Shown here piece after piece: positions 37,287-50,950 of a stretch of 61,885 nucleotides of DNA. The notes under the pieces are model-generated. The model saw only the letters and a program-made list of their open reading frames with translations. It had not been told where the DNA came from and made no database searches. The position numbers and the translations under genes are program-made. Numbering within the stretch: position 1 is the first letter of the stretch; each line of letters begins with the position of its first letter. This DNA comes from Equivita sp045641605 (GTDB taxonomy: Bacteria > Actinomycetota > Coriobacteriia > Coriobacteriales > Eggerthellaceae), in NCBI GenBank assembly GCA_045641605.1, contig JAZUHG010000012.1, positions 1 to 61,885 on the forward strand, in the 5' to 3' direction.

Positions 37287-40200
37287 TTATTTAATTTTGA
37301 CGTGCTTGCCACGAATCCGACGACGGAAGCCGAGGGCCGCCAATGCGAGTGGAGCACCCAGCAAAGCCGCTGCTCCTCCCGCCAAAGGCATACCCTCACC
37401 GTTATCTTCAGTTGGCATTGTTATATCCTGAGAGTCTTCATCAGGATTTTGACCATTAAACGACTGATCTCCTCTTGTTTGTCAATCTGCATTTAAAAAT
37501 GCGAGTAAATCTGGTTGTCATTTAGCGTCTTTATATAAAACGTTTGGTTCAGGTTTTTCTTTCGTAGAATAAGTATTCCCTCTATAATCCACCCACATAT
37601 TACTTTCATCCTCAAATCCAACAGATTCCATTGTCATATCCCAGTTATCACCGACTTTAAAACTACTGATTCTATCTAAGCGAGCAACAGCATACTCATA
37701 ACATGAAGAACCATAAGTCTCTACATCTAATTTATCAGTGTCAATACCACTTAAATCGACATGTGTAAGCATTCTACTGTTGAGGAATAGCCTACCAATA
37801 TTTTTGGCATTGCTTCCAAAATTGTCCTTATAAAGAACATCGGTATAATTACTCTCGCAAAACATACCAAAGATATTTTCTAGTTTATCTTGATTAAATC
37901 CTCTTAAATCTAATGTTGAACAATACGGATTGTATTGCGAAAATTCGCTAATTTCATCATTTGGTCCGGTATGCATAAAGGTGCATTGAGCCGATTTAAT
38001 TTTATTGCTTGGGAAATTTTCAAGCCCTTCAAATTCAGCGTTAAACATTCCATAGAAATAATAATCAATACTATAAAAATCTTCTAACTCCTTATCAGAA
38101 TTGAAGCATTTTTTAACAGCTTTAAATGACTGGTCAACAACAACTTTCTTAGGATAAAACATTGGTCCCTCTTCTGGATCTATTCAACCTGGATATACTT
38201 GCTTTTCTGCAGAGGTATTAGAAAGAACAAATGCTTGAACAACATCGCCTTGACGCTCAGTATATTCTAAATTGTCATAAACGAGTCTCATTTCTGATGG
38301 TTGCCCTGAAGCTTCAAAAGAAGATAAACCATAAAAGACAGCTTTGGCAATTTTTCCATCATCATAATATGCGGATATATTAGAATCAGAAATGATTTCT
38401 CCGCTTTCGCTAACACCTTCATCGAACTCCCAATTTTGCCACCTTAGGCCTGAAGGATCTTCATCAGGCAGGCTAACATCAACAACAGGTTCGCCATCAT
38501 AAAGGATTCGCAGACTTTTTTCATTTGGTTTAGAGTCAATGTATGAATCTATTAACACTTTAAACATAAATTCATATTTTGCTAGATGACTAAAACTTAA
38601 AGGAACATCACTTGGCGAGGATATAGTTAGGTTCACATAATCTATATTTTCATAAACAACACCTTTTGAAAGCACTTGTTGATCAAAATGCTCAATTGTA
38701 GTTTCTCCAACACACCATGTTCCAGCTCAAGCACATTCCCTATCATAACCTAACGAAGTAATGGTTGATCCTTCTGGCAAATCTCCAAATTTAAGTTTAG
38801 ACAAAGACTTGCACCCTTGAAAAATTCGATCATATGAATCGTTACCACTAACATTAATGTTGAACATGTCAACCTCATTAAGGTGCTCACATTGCTCAAA
38901 CGCAGAAGAGAATGTTTGCGGCGAAACTTCATTTGCCCACAGCTTAACACTACTTAAATAGCCACAGCCATAACATAAATTAGACAAATTAACCTCTTTC
39001 GTACTTGTAAACGTTGAGAGATCTAGATCATGAAGACTTCGCATATTAGCAAACATATAGCTGTAATTTTCACCTTGTGGTGCAAAGTTTTGACCAAAAG
39101 ATATATTAGAAAAACAGGAGCCATCAAACATGTTATTCAAAAGAGTTGAAGTTGCTGAAGCTCCAAAGTTATCAGGCAAATATACGTTTATGTTAGCAAC
39201 ATCCTCTGGGTTATTTAATTGCGCCCCAGAAAACATACCACTAGCACTTTCTATATTTTTAGCATCCCAACCCCTAAAATCTAAAGAAATATCATTCGCG
39301 CATAATGTAGCTTGTAAAAACATTGTATCAGCATGCTTTATATATTTGGACATGTTTTCAAGCCCTGAAATACTTTTAATATATCTTTCTCTAAATCAGC
39401 CAGCACAGGAATTAAATTCTTTATACTCATTGTCCTTTTTATCTCAATATTGTGAACAGTCTTTAAAGGAAGGGTCAATAACAACATTTGCTTCAGCATA
39501 CATTGGGAAAGATCATTCATTCGTAAGATCATATACTCTAATGAGCGGATCATCGTACGAAACAGAATCATTACATATTCTTAAAGTTGAATCTTTATAA
39601 TAATAAACAGCCTTAGGCGTAACTATAGGATGCAAGATAGGATAAATGTCAGCATCACCCTTACTATAAGTTACACCTTCCTCTGGGTTATAATTACTAA
39701 ATCAATCTCCAGAGAATATATCATCGCTACATTTCAAATTAAAACGTAGTTCTTCATCAAATCCTGTAAAGACTACTATGGTTTTATTATTATCTGGCGA
39801 ATATCAAAAAGCTGGCCACCCAGATATTGGATTATCAGTAAGGAGGTTCAATGAAATCTCAGTCAAGCCTTCATGACCATTATAACTAAAACTAGCAATA
39901 TTTTTATATTCATCAGGAATATATAATCTCAGTTTTACAACGCCATGATTTTTATAAATAGAGTTAATTTGCGTTTTTTCAGTTAAATCGCACGGGTCAG
40001 GTTCATCATTTCTATACCATGGGAATTTGAAATCTAAAGGACAACCAAGAGATGCTAAAGAAGCGTCCTCTATTCATGAGCCTCCAACAACAATTTCTCC
40101 AAGAGAACAACAACCACCTAACATTAACTCATAATCACTCGCTTTTGAAACAAATGTACAGTGAGAAAAATCTAATGCTGTAAGTTTTTTCAACCCGGCA

Positions 40201-43200
40201 AATGCATACATAGCACCACTAATGTCCACGTTCTTTCTTGGCAGAACAATTGTAGTTAATGATGTTGTTCTGCTGTTTTCCACCATAAACATTCTAGTAA
40301 TATCATAGGTTCCACCTTCGCTTAATCCAGTCAAATCAACAGAAATTAAAGTTGGAATTTCTGCGAACATAGCTTGAAAGTTTATTGTTTCAGTTTTGCA
40401 TGAAGCAAAATTTTCGCCGAGCTGAACATTAATCAATTCTGGCATTGCATAAAACATTCCAGAAAAATCAATAGCATTAGCACCAAAATTTTTACCTAGA
40501 ATAATTTCATGAATCATACAGTCTGACCCTTCCTCTCAAGGATATACAAACATCTGATTAATTTGTGCATAATCTTTAGATTCTTCAGGACGCTTAGAAG
40601 AAAAATTATCAGGAATAATAAGCTTTTCATAAGTTATACCGCTACCAGTATAAAATGCACGATCTGCAAATCAAATATGACTCATATCTCATTTAGATAA
40701 ATCTAGACAATCATGTAAATCGATAATATCACAATAGTAGAAAATTTTTCGAATGTCTGTAACGCACGATGGTATATTTTCCAAACCTTGCAAACTTTTA
40801 ATGCTACATTGTGAGAACCAATTGGCCATACCTGTAAATTGAACGGTTTGATCTTTTTCTGTATAAGAAGTAAAGTCCTTAAATGACTTATCAAAAATAA
40901 CTTCACAATTATTAAGGGTTCCTTTGTGATCTTCATCTTGTCATTCTGGCTTACTTTCTTTATCAATTCCAATAGTGTTTTTTACATTATAAAATTCTAA
41001 TAACTTATCTCCCAAACTATCTTCGTATTCTTTTTGAGTTAGCGTATCATAATAAAATATGAATTGCGGGTTTTCAGAAACATTCTTATCATAAATCTTA
41101 ACAGCTTTTGCCGTTTTTGGGACATCGCCCATCTTTTTGTAGCGAGCCAAAAAGTCCGTATTTTCATGCAAAGGCTCTTCAAAAATACCACCCTCAAATT
41201 CCATAAAAACATATGGCTCATTAACATAAAATCGTATTTCTAAACAATTATTAAAAGTACTTCCGTCTGGCATATAACCAATTTGAATTTTAGACTCTAC
41301 TGGATTGAATTTAACTGCTGAAGATTCAAAAACATCAATATCGTACGAATAATTTGAGGAAGTACCATATCCTCCAGCAGAAGGACATTCTGCTTGATTC
41401 GAAAAATGTAGGTGAATTAAACTCTGGCAATTATATCAAACATTATTAGCTGGAACATACTTTGGATTATAATATTCGCCAGATGCCGAAAGCCATTGTG
41501 TCCCCTCTTCAAGTCCTAACGCAAGCATTACTTTTTCACAAGATGGATCAGAACTTCCAAAACCTACAATAAATGAATTTATACCGATACAGCCTGTAAG
41601 CATTCCTTCGGTATCGTAATCAGTTGAAGAGCCCAAATTAAGACAGTTTGTCAAATCTAGCTTTTTAATGCTTATACAATTTTTCAACATAAATCTATAG
41701 GAAGTTTCAAGATCACTGCTTCCAAAACTTCCACCAAATGTAATATTTTGCAAAGTTGATGCATCGGCAAACATATTTGAATAATCAATCAGGTTTGCAC
41801 TGTACATCTCTAAGATGTCTTCATCTACATTGCTACTTACCCCAGTAGGCAAAACTACATTGCTGCAATTATTTCCAAAGTTAGCAAACATAGAATTAGC
41901 AAAAATTACGTTACTCATATCAAAGTCGCTCAAGTCTAGAGTTGTCATGAATGATGAATTCTTAAAACCATAGAACATATAACGTGTATCAACAACACCA
42001 GAAGGAACATAATTTCATCCACTAATACTTTCTATGTTCGAGAAGTTCATAAACCATCCAGACATACTGTTAAATACTGTACCAATGTGTTTGCCTTCCT
42101 GATTGATGAAGTGGTTAATCGTTCTGAAGTCTTCAAACGTCTTATCAAATGTAATTGAGGTCACATTATTAAAAGGATGATACGCAGAAGAAATCCATTC
42201 GGGAACTTTCGGAGCTAAACCCGAAGCCCCGTAAGTCTCATCGTTAACTTTTGTATTAGCAACATTATATGATGCAAGGAAATTTGTATCCTTAGAATGA
42301 TCGAAATTATCATAATAGAACTTCATCGAACCATCTGAATACTGAACAGCTGTAGCGTGTTTTTCAGCCTGGAGATTAACTACAAGAGAATCATCGTCAG
42401 TAATATTGTAAACTTTAGGATCGTCGGGAGTTTCGGCTGGCTCTGTATTTTCAACATCTCATGAGACAAATTGATAACCATCTGTTTTCACTTGCAGGCG
42501 ACCATTATATGTAAATTTTGTCGTTCCCTGATTAACAACTTCAACCTTAATGTAATCATTAAATTCAACAACATAATCATAACGCTCTTCGTCAAAATAT
42601 GTTCTTTCTTCTGTATAAGTTGTTAACTTGAGTTTAAATTCGTCGTTAAAATAGATGTCGTCCGGGAATTCAGTATCGCCACTTTCGGTTGTTAGAACTA
42701 GCGAAGCTACAGTAGTAGCAGGCTTATCAATATTTAGTTTGTGGTTAGCGAGATTATAAGTACCCTTTTCCGATGTAGGAATATCTTTAATCAAGTAAGA
42801 CTTACCATTGGCATCTAGCCAAGCAACGCCAGGCAATGAACAAGCATCAAGTCCTTTCTTTCATCCACTACCAATTGTTATATTGTTTAGTTGAGAACAT
42901 CCCGCAAACATCGATGCTGTTGTAGCGTTGCTGTCAACTGTAAAGCTTGATAAATCTAGCGACGAAATACTACTATCGTTTTCAAACATGCATGTAAATT
43001 TCAAAACTTTTTGGAAGTTAACTAAATTAAATCCTGTAAGACTATTTAGGTTAGTTAGATTATAGAACCAAAATGCCACAGAGACAGGTTTAATTGCAGG
43101 TTCAGAAGAGCTTCCTTGAATTACAACTTTCTTAATGCTGTTTCCTTTCTCAAGCCATTTTACTGCCGACGACGAAGCACTCGAAAGCGCGGCAGAATTT

Positions 43201-46200
43201 TCTTCTTTTGCTTGAGTTGTCTTAAATGGTGATAAATAAACAGTGTCCGATTCAAAGCCTCACCACAAAGAGCTGATGGCGATTTTGATGGTAGCAGAAT
43301 CTACATTGCTTTCGAGATAGTTATCGGTTTCGGCAGTCTGAGCATTTAGTGTTAAATTAAATGATGTAAGTTGGGTTTTTGTTGGGTCAATTGTAATTTT
43401 AGTAGCTTCAACAGTAACTCCAGGAGTTTTATTTATATCAGTAACTGTTATTTTAGCTTCCGAATCTTTATTAGTAGAAGTAAGCGAGATCTTTGGATTT
43501 TGGCTTGCAAAAACGAAATTGTAATCTTTAGTATAATCATCATTTCTTTCAAGCTTGTATTCGTTTGTGCTTACATTATTTCATTTTACAGTTGATGTTG
43601 CTTTATCAACAGTTAGTTTTCCATTAACATGTGGGCCAAGTTTATAGTTTGCGCTAACGTTTTTAGTTACGTCACCATCTTGGCGTGTAACTTTTACGCT
43701 TGATACTGTATTCGTAGCAGTTCCAGCATTGGTGATTGTTCCTTCAGTAACAACTACAAGCTGGTCGGAGCCCTTAGTTTCTCCGGTATATGTATAACCT
43801 GGATTTGCCAGTGCTGTACCATCATAAGTTTTTGATGCGTCTTTTCCTGTAACAACAATTGGAGTTTCAACTGCTGTAATTGTAAGTTTTCCTTCAACCT
43901 TAGTAATTGTGTAGTTTTGCGCTTTAGTATTATCTTTTAACTGGTAAGTAAATGTATTTAAAGTATTGTTGCATGCATCTATAACTGTAGGGAAGCCGCT
44001 ATATGATTTAAGACCTTCTCCCCCAACAAAATTATCTCCAGAAACATTTAACGAATCAATGGTGTGTTCCACGCCATCGTATTCTTCATTGTAGCTACCA
44101 CTTGTTAAAGTAACTAATCTTGGAGTGATTGTTAATGTACCATTAACAGTTGTAACATTAGAATAATTATCAGTTGCTTCAACTGTTCCGCGCATAATTT
44201 TTAAGCTATTAACAACATTTGAAACACCGCCTTCAACTACATCAGTTATGCTACCTTCAATTGATACTTCAAAGTGGTCGGTTTCAGCTATTGAACCTTC
44301 AACTGTATAATCATTTTTGGTCAATGCTGTTCCATCATATTTTTTGCTGTCACTTTTTGCAGTAACTTTTATCGCACCAGTATATGGAGTGATTGTAAGT
44401 TTACCGTAAGCAGGAGTAATTGTATAGTTGCTGGCTATAGTGCCATCCTTAAGAACATATTCAAATTCGTTAGGGGTATCTGTACAAACATCAATTACCG
44501 AAGTAAAGTTCTTGTATTCGGCAACACCTTCACCATCAACAAATCCAGATGGAGTGACAGTTTCAACAGTTAAAGCCGACCCGTTATATGCGCGAGAGCC
44601 ATCACCACTTGTTAGTGTGACGGCTTTCTTGTTAACTAAAAGAGTTCCGTATGTATAAGTAACTGCATAGTTGGAAGTTGAAATGCCACCTTCTAATGCG
44701 AAAGTAAATGTATTTTGAACTCCACCTTCAACATAATTCTTGATTTTGGCAAAACCAGTGCATGCAAGCGTTTGACCCGAAGCAAGACCTTCGCCGCCAA
44801 CCGTAACAGTGGTTGCAGAATGCTCCTGTCCATCGTAAGTGCCTGTATAGCCACCACTGGTTAAGGTAATAGATCTTTGGTTAACAGTTAAAGTGCCGTT
44901 AACATGTGTTCCAAAAGTATAGTTGTTCGAAATGTCAACTGAGTTGTTTCGAAGAACCTTAACCGATCCTTCAACAACAACGTTAGCGGATGATCCTGCA
45001 TCTGTTTGCGAACCTAAAATTGTTGCTACAACTTTTTCGTCAGATTTTTTCAAGACATCTGTATGAGTAAAGCCAGTGTCCGTTACTGCCTCTCCATCAT
45101 AAGATTTTGTCTTGGAATTTGCAGTAACAATAAGTTCAGCACTAACCTTATTGATAGAAATTTTTCCATTTACTATGGAGATGTCATAATTAGTTAATTT
45201 TGTATCTCCAGTTATATCAAAGGTGTTGACTTTTTCACCATCATTAACATCCTTAACAGTTGGGAAGTTATCATAAGTTGGCTCTTCGCCAGCAACCCAT
45301 CCTTCACCAGTAGCAGTAACAGAATCGTTGAAATGAGTGTTACCATCGTATTCTCAACTTTGAGTTCCACTTGTTAATGTTATTGGACGAGGAGTTACAG
45401 TTAATGTTCCAACTTCTGGCACAGCAAGATTATAATTAACAGTTGCTTCTGTGTCGCCGCGCATTACTTTATATGATTGAACACTGTTTGTTGTTTCTCC
45501 AACATCAGTAATGCTGTCAACAATAACAACATCAAGTACATCGCCATCAACTAATACATTTGGAGTAAATGTATAACTATTGTCTGTTAAAGCCGTTCCA
45601 TCATAAACTTTTGACTTCGTAGCTGGTTTAACAACTATAGGTGTATCAATTTTATTAATTTGAAGCGTTCCATAATCAAAACTTATATTGTAATTATCGA
45701 AGTCTGTGTCTCCAAGTGGGTCATAGGCGAATTGATTCTCAATTGGTTGGCTTGTATGATCAGTAATTTTTGTGTAATTACTATATTCAGCACCTTCTCC
45801 TGTAGCTCATGAAGTTCCTTCTTTAACGGAAACGCCTACGATTGAATGTTCTTTACCATCATAGTCCCATTCCCCTGATTTACTAACTAAAGTAACATCT
45901 CTTTTTGTAATTGTCAGTGTGCCTTTTACATGAGTTCCTCATTTATAATTGCCTGTTACATCATCGCCATCGGAATTAGTAACTTTAACTGCAGATACTA
46001 CGTTATCAATAGTTCCAGCATTTTTAATTGAACCTGTAATAGTTGCTGTTAAAGTATCACCTGTAACTAGAACATTTTCAGTGTATGTAAAGCTTGAATT
46101 TGAAAGCTCTGTACCATCATAAGTTTTTTCATCGGTAGCGGCTGTAACAACAATTGGAGTGTCTATAGATGCGATTTCTATCACTCCAAGATTATAGGCT

Positions 46201-49200
46201 ATTTCATAATTGCTTAATTTTGTATCGCCTTCTGCCACTACTGTAAACGTATTATCAACTTTCCCTTGCGCTACAGTGGTTACCGTAGCAAAGTTGGTAA
46301 ATGTGACATTTTCTCCTTCAGCCATTGTTCCAGATGTAATGCTCGCATTTGGCCAAGAGTGAGCTGAGCCATCATATGTAAAAGATTTTGGTTCGCTTGT
46401 TACTGTAATGTTTCGTTTTGTAATTGTTAAACTACCTTTTACATGTGTTCCGAAAGTGTAATTTATAGAGGCATCTTTATCTCCTCGCATAACTTTTACA
46501 TTTGTAACAACGTTATCGGCCTGACCGACATTTTGAAGAATAAACGGCTGGTCTTCTTTTTGAACAACATTAGTTGCAGTAACAAAATCTGTACCTTTCA
46601 AAACATTTGGAGTATAAGTAATACCGTCATCTGTTAGAGGGGTCCCATCGTATGTCTTGCTGTTTGTATCTGCAGTAACAATTAATGGTGTTGTAATTTT
46701 GTTAATTATCAAATTGCCGTATTCGCAGGTAATATTATAGTTATCAAGATTTGTGCCTTCGTTTTTAGTATAGTCGAAAGTATTAGGGACAGGTTCTTCA
46801 GTGTAATCTATGACGGTAGCAAAATTGCTATACGAAACACCTTCGCCAGCCGCAAAGGAATAACCTTCCTTAACTTTTGCAACTTGATTTCCGTGTGTCA
46901 TAGAATTATATGTTCATGTGTAACCTTCGCTTTGCAAAACAACATCACGTTTTGTTACTTCAAGCGTACCATTTACGTGAGTTCCAAAAGTATAGTTGTC
47001 AGTAACATCTTGTGCGCCACGCTTTACCTTAACAGAAGTAACTTTGTTTGCTGCTTTATCTCCTGCATAAAGTACTTGCTTGTCGGCTTCAACAGTTGCG
47101 GTTAGTTCGTCACCTTCAATAAGGACATGCTGAGTATATGTGTAACCAGCATCTGCTAGAGGAGTTCCATCGTATTCACGAGTTTTTGAATTTGCAGTTA
47201 CAACAATTTCTGTTGATACTTGTTTTACTATAAGTTTTCCGTACTTTGGGGTAACGTTGTAATTGTTTAAGTTTGTTCCTTCTTTAGCGGTAATTTTAAA
47301 TTCATTGTCAATTCCTGCGCCGTTGCAATTTGTAACGCTTGGGAAGCCAGAATATACAACGTCTTCAGATTTAGCCCACGATGTTTCTTCGGCAGGAGCC
47401 GCACTTGGCATACTGTGACTTTGACCATCGTATGTTCATTCGCCACTAGCACTTTGAAGAACAATGTCTCGCTTGTTAACAGTTAGCTTTCCAGAAACGT
47501 GCGTTCCGAAGGTGTAGTTATTAGTTGCATCATCTTCACCGCGAGAAATTGTTACAGAGGAAACATCATTATCTGTTTCACCAGCATTAGTAATGCTGCC
47601 AATAGTTGTTGCAGTTAAGGCATCTGATTCTTTTAGAACACCATCAGTATAAGTATACGAAGCATCGGTAAGAGCATCGCCATCGTAAGTTTTACTGCTT
47701 GTACCAGCAGTTACAACAATTGGTATTGCAACTTTTGTAATTTGTAGCTTTTCGTATTGAACACTTAAATTGTAGTTGTTAAGGTTGGTTTTTTCATTTT
47801 GTTTATAGCTAAAAGTGTTGTCAACGCCATCGCCATTATAATCAATTGCTGTTGTGAAGTTGCTGCAGTCCACGCCTTCGCCAGTAACTCATTCGCCAGA
47901 TACAACTTTGATATCTGGATTACTTTGTTCTTGTGCATTGTATTCAAACGAAGCTCCTACGCTAGAAATTGTAATATCGCGCTTATTAATTTTTATTGTT
48001 CCGGTTTCTTTTATCAAATTGTAGTTGGACAATTTTGTACCAGTTTGTTCAGTGCAATTGAAAGTGTTAGGAAGTCCTCCCTCAACATAATCTTTTATTT
48101 CTGGGAAATTAGTAGGTGTGATTCCTTCGCCTTTAACAAAACCAGTTGATTCTACCAATTTTCAGCTATGTTTTGCACCATCATATGTTCAATCGTGGTC
48201 TTCACTTTTAACAGTAACGTCTTTTTTGGTTATGGTTAATGTGCCCGAAACGTGAGTTCCAAAAGTGTAGTTTGATGTTGCATTTTCAGTACCACGTCAA
48301 ACTTCAACATCGGTAACTTCGTTAAATCCAGGATTATCGACATCTTTGGCTTCGCCTTTGATGGTGACTTTAAGCGTATCTCCCGCAAGAAGAACATTAT
48401 CTGTGTATGTATAATTGTCATTAGTTAGTAGCTGCCCATCATAAACTTTTGTGTCGCTAGCAGCGGTAACAACAATCGGGGTAGTAATTTTTGTTATTGA
48501 CAAAGTTCCAAAAGTTTCCGAAATTTCGTAGTTGTTAAAGTCTGTACCAGTGCCTTCGTTATATGTAAAGCTGTTTTCAACTCCGCCTTCAACATAATCG
48601 GTAATAGTTGCAAAATTGCTGTAAGTTGCGTACTCGGTCGCCGAAGCCCAGCCCTGACCACCAACTGTTATGTTGTGGTTATAATGAACCTGACCATTAT
48701 AAGCAAAAGTTTCTGTAGCACTTGTAAGCGTGATTGGACGCTTATTGATTGTTAGAGTTCCGTTTTTGTGTTCGCCGAATGTGTAGTTTGCGGTAGCATC
48801 GTTTGCTCCACGCATAATTATAACTTCGCCAACTACGTTATCGGTAGTTCCGGCTTTTGTTATTTCGCCAGAAATGTCTGCAGTCAGCTGGTCGGTTCCC
48901 TTCAAAATTCCTTCTGTGTATGTATATCCATTGTCTTTCAAGACAGTTGCATCGTAAGTTTTTGCCATCGAATTTGCAGTGACCACAATTGGAGTTTTAA
49001 TCTTATTAATTTGAAGACTTCCTTCAACAGTATTGATTTTGTAATTGCTTAATTTGGTGCCTTCATGCTCGCTGTATGTGAAAGTGTTTGGCGTTGGAGT
49101 ATCACTGTGGTCAGTAACACTTGCGAATCCAGAATAATCCAGGCTCTCGCCAGCAACAAAAGAACCTGCTGTTACACTAACATAATCCCAGATATGAGCG

Positions 49201-50408
49201 TTTGCATCATAATCTCAATTTTTGTCTTCACTTGTTAAAGTTACTTCACGACAATTAACAGTGAGCTTACCATAAATCGAAGTGATATTGTAATTGTTAA
49301 GGCTTGTACCAGGTTTCACAACATAGGTGAAGGTGTTGTTGGCTTCAGCAGTTTCTTCGACGTTAACAACGTTACTGGTTCAAGTATAAACTAGGCCTTC
49401 GCCTTCTGGGAAGGCTGGATCTTCGGTGACTTCTTCTTTTGAAAGCTTATTACCATCGTATTGTTTTTCTGCATCGGAGCTTGTAATATTCATGGAACGT
49501 TTATCTATTTTCCAGGTGATTGTTTTATCTTCGTGTGATTTATCTTCCCAGACAAAGCCTTCAACTAAACTTGCAATTGCTGTATAAGTTCCAGCGTCCT
49601 TGGCTTCGAAAGTTTCTGAGAGAGTGTAGCCTATGCCTTCGTTAACGCCTTTTTGGAGTTCTCCATTATAAGTGAGTGTATTTGCCTGGGGAACCGGAAT
49701 TGCAGAATCCATATACCAAAACTTAATATTAAACACCTTATGTCCAATTAATTTATTCAAATCACTTACCGATACATTAGTTAAATCGAATGTCATATCA
49801 GAGGTTTCTTCAGGATGAAGCGCAGTAAGATTCCTTGGGAAATATGGTGTAACTGTATTTGGGTGGCCATCAAAAACGGTACCTCCCAATGCATCAATTT
49901 TAAAATTAGAATCGGTTAGATCGCAAATTTCAAGAGATTCATCGACTTGCTCTACTTTGCTTCGCGAAAATATTATATTGCCTGTGCTGACATTTTTTAT
50001 TCAACTTTTATCAAAGCTAACCGTACCAGCTTCTTTGTCGACATAAGCCTTAACCGTACTGGGGGTTTCGATCTTGCTATCTTCGCTTGCTTGAGCTTTA
50101 ACAATACTGCCTGCAAAAAGCGCGACAGCAGCAACAAGTGCAGTTAGAACAGCAAGAGAAACTCACTTGCTGGTCATTATGTATGCAGCTTTTGACTCGG
50201 TTCCAGCTTGAGCTGTGGCTTCGGAGATACGAGCTTTACGCTTCTTGAAAAACATGAAAGCCCCAAAGGAAACTAACAGCAGCATAAGCGCAGCTAAAAT
50301 GACAGGAAGCATCACATCACCAGTTTGCCCAGTTATGTACTCAATGGGCGCAGGCTCTGGATCAACCTTTTCAACAAATTCTAGTGCAATATCTAAATTA
50401 AATTCCAT
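37287..50408 (-). CDS. Giant MBG/BspA-repeat surface protein (4373 aa)
   Basis: One frame stays open for 13.1 kb if TGA is Trp; I read the gaps codon by codon and found no TAA or TAG. Residues 1-77 hold a membrane segment (about 32-54) and a KKRKAR stretch; a signal peptide-like sequence starts at Met78 (MTSKWVSLAVLTALVAAVAL) and ends near VKAQA. After about residue 300 come roughly 23 MBG-type repeats of about 83 residues in two subtypes, with motifs such as VVTANSKTREYDGTPL, NYTFGTHVNGTLTVNK and EGVxYSxF. From about 2280 to 4290 are five or six BspA/DUF285 leucine-rich-like modules (MFAGCSQLNNI, MFADASTLQNITFG). The C-terminus has a hydrophobic segment GGAAALLGAPLALAALGF and RRRIRGK. Probably a cell-surface adhesin. 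GAGGTG precedes the first ATG. Confidence 0.9.
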
Positions 50409-50436
50409 AATACACCTCGTTTTCCTAAGCTATTAA

Positions 50437-50466
50437 ATTATATCAAAACACCAGTAAAATTAGCCA
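50437..50466 (-). promoter_or_regulatory. Putative promoter of the giant surface protein
   Basis: An extended -10 TGaTATAAT (TATAAT at 50437-50442) lies about 30 bp before the ATG at 50408 on the minus strand, with a weak TTGGCT -35 at a long 19-bp spacing. Confidence 0.5.
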
Positions 50467-50571
50467 ATTTTCTTAAAACGGCTCTAAAGACAAACATCAA
50501 AAATAGATTAGCGGGACGTGAGCAGATAAGCCTTACTACACATCTATCTTTTAAAACCTTCACAATTATCG

Positions 50572-50777
50572 CCACGTCGGTCTTCTAGGTAGACTTTACG
50601 ACAGAAAAATTTTAAAAAGGCAACTTTCGAAGCGCAAAAGCCCAGTTGTAGCAACTCACTTGTTTTTCAAAAATTATCATGTTTATCCAGAAGACCGACA
50701 TGATGAAGTTTTTTGAAAATTTGAGACAAGAAATAGCTAATTCTGAGGCTAGAAAACCGGCATGATGAAGTTTTTTG
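50572..50777. repeat. Repeat family B, upstream cluster (three copies)
   Basis: The 541-bp gap between the adhesin and the nuclease gene contains three copies of an element with consensus CTAGAAGACCGACGTGGTGA followed by AGTTTTTT: inverted at 50572-50589 and forward at 50686-50714 and 50748-50777. The two forward copies share GACATGATGAAGTTTTTT-like ends. The rest of the gap is AT-rich with the adhesin promoter and no gene that I can see. Confidence 0.75.
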
Positions 50778-50950
50778 GGAAATTCCTTTAAAATAAAAAA
50801 TAATCAGCCATAAACAAACATTAGAAGTTATACTTGCAAACACGATGCATATTCAGAAAAGCCAAGCATGCAAATTCACAGCACCATATTCATCATTTCA
50901 ATTTAATTCACAAACAAAATAAAATATAAACAAACATAAAAGGAGCATAA

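Noticed and set aside
43581..45053. Separate MBG-domain gene of 490 codons
   Set aside because: It is an in-frame part of the single 4373-codon reading frame; the upstream boundary is only a TGA-Trp.
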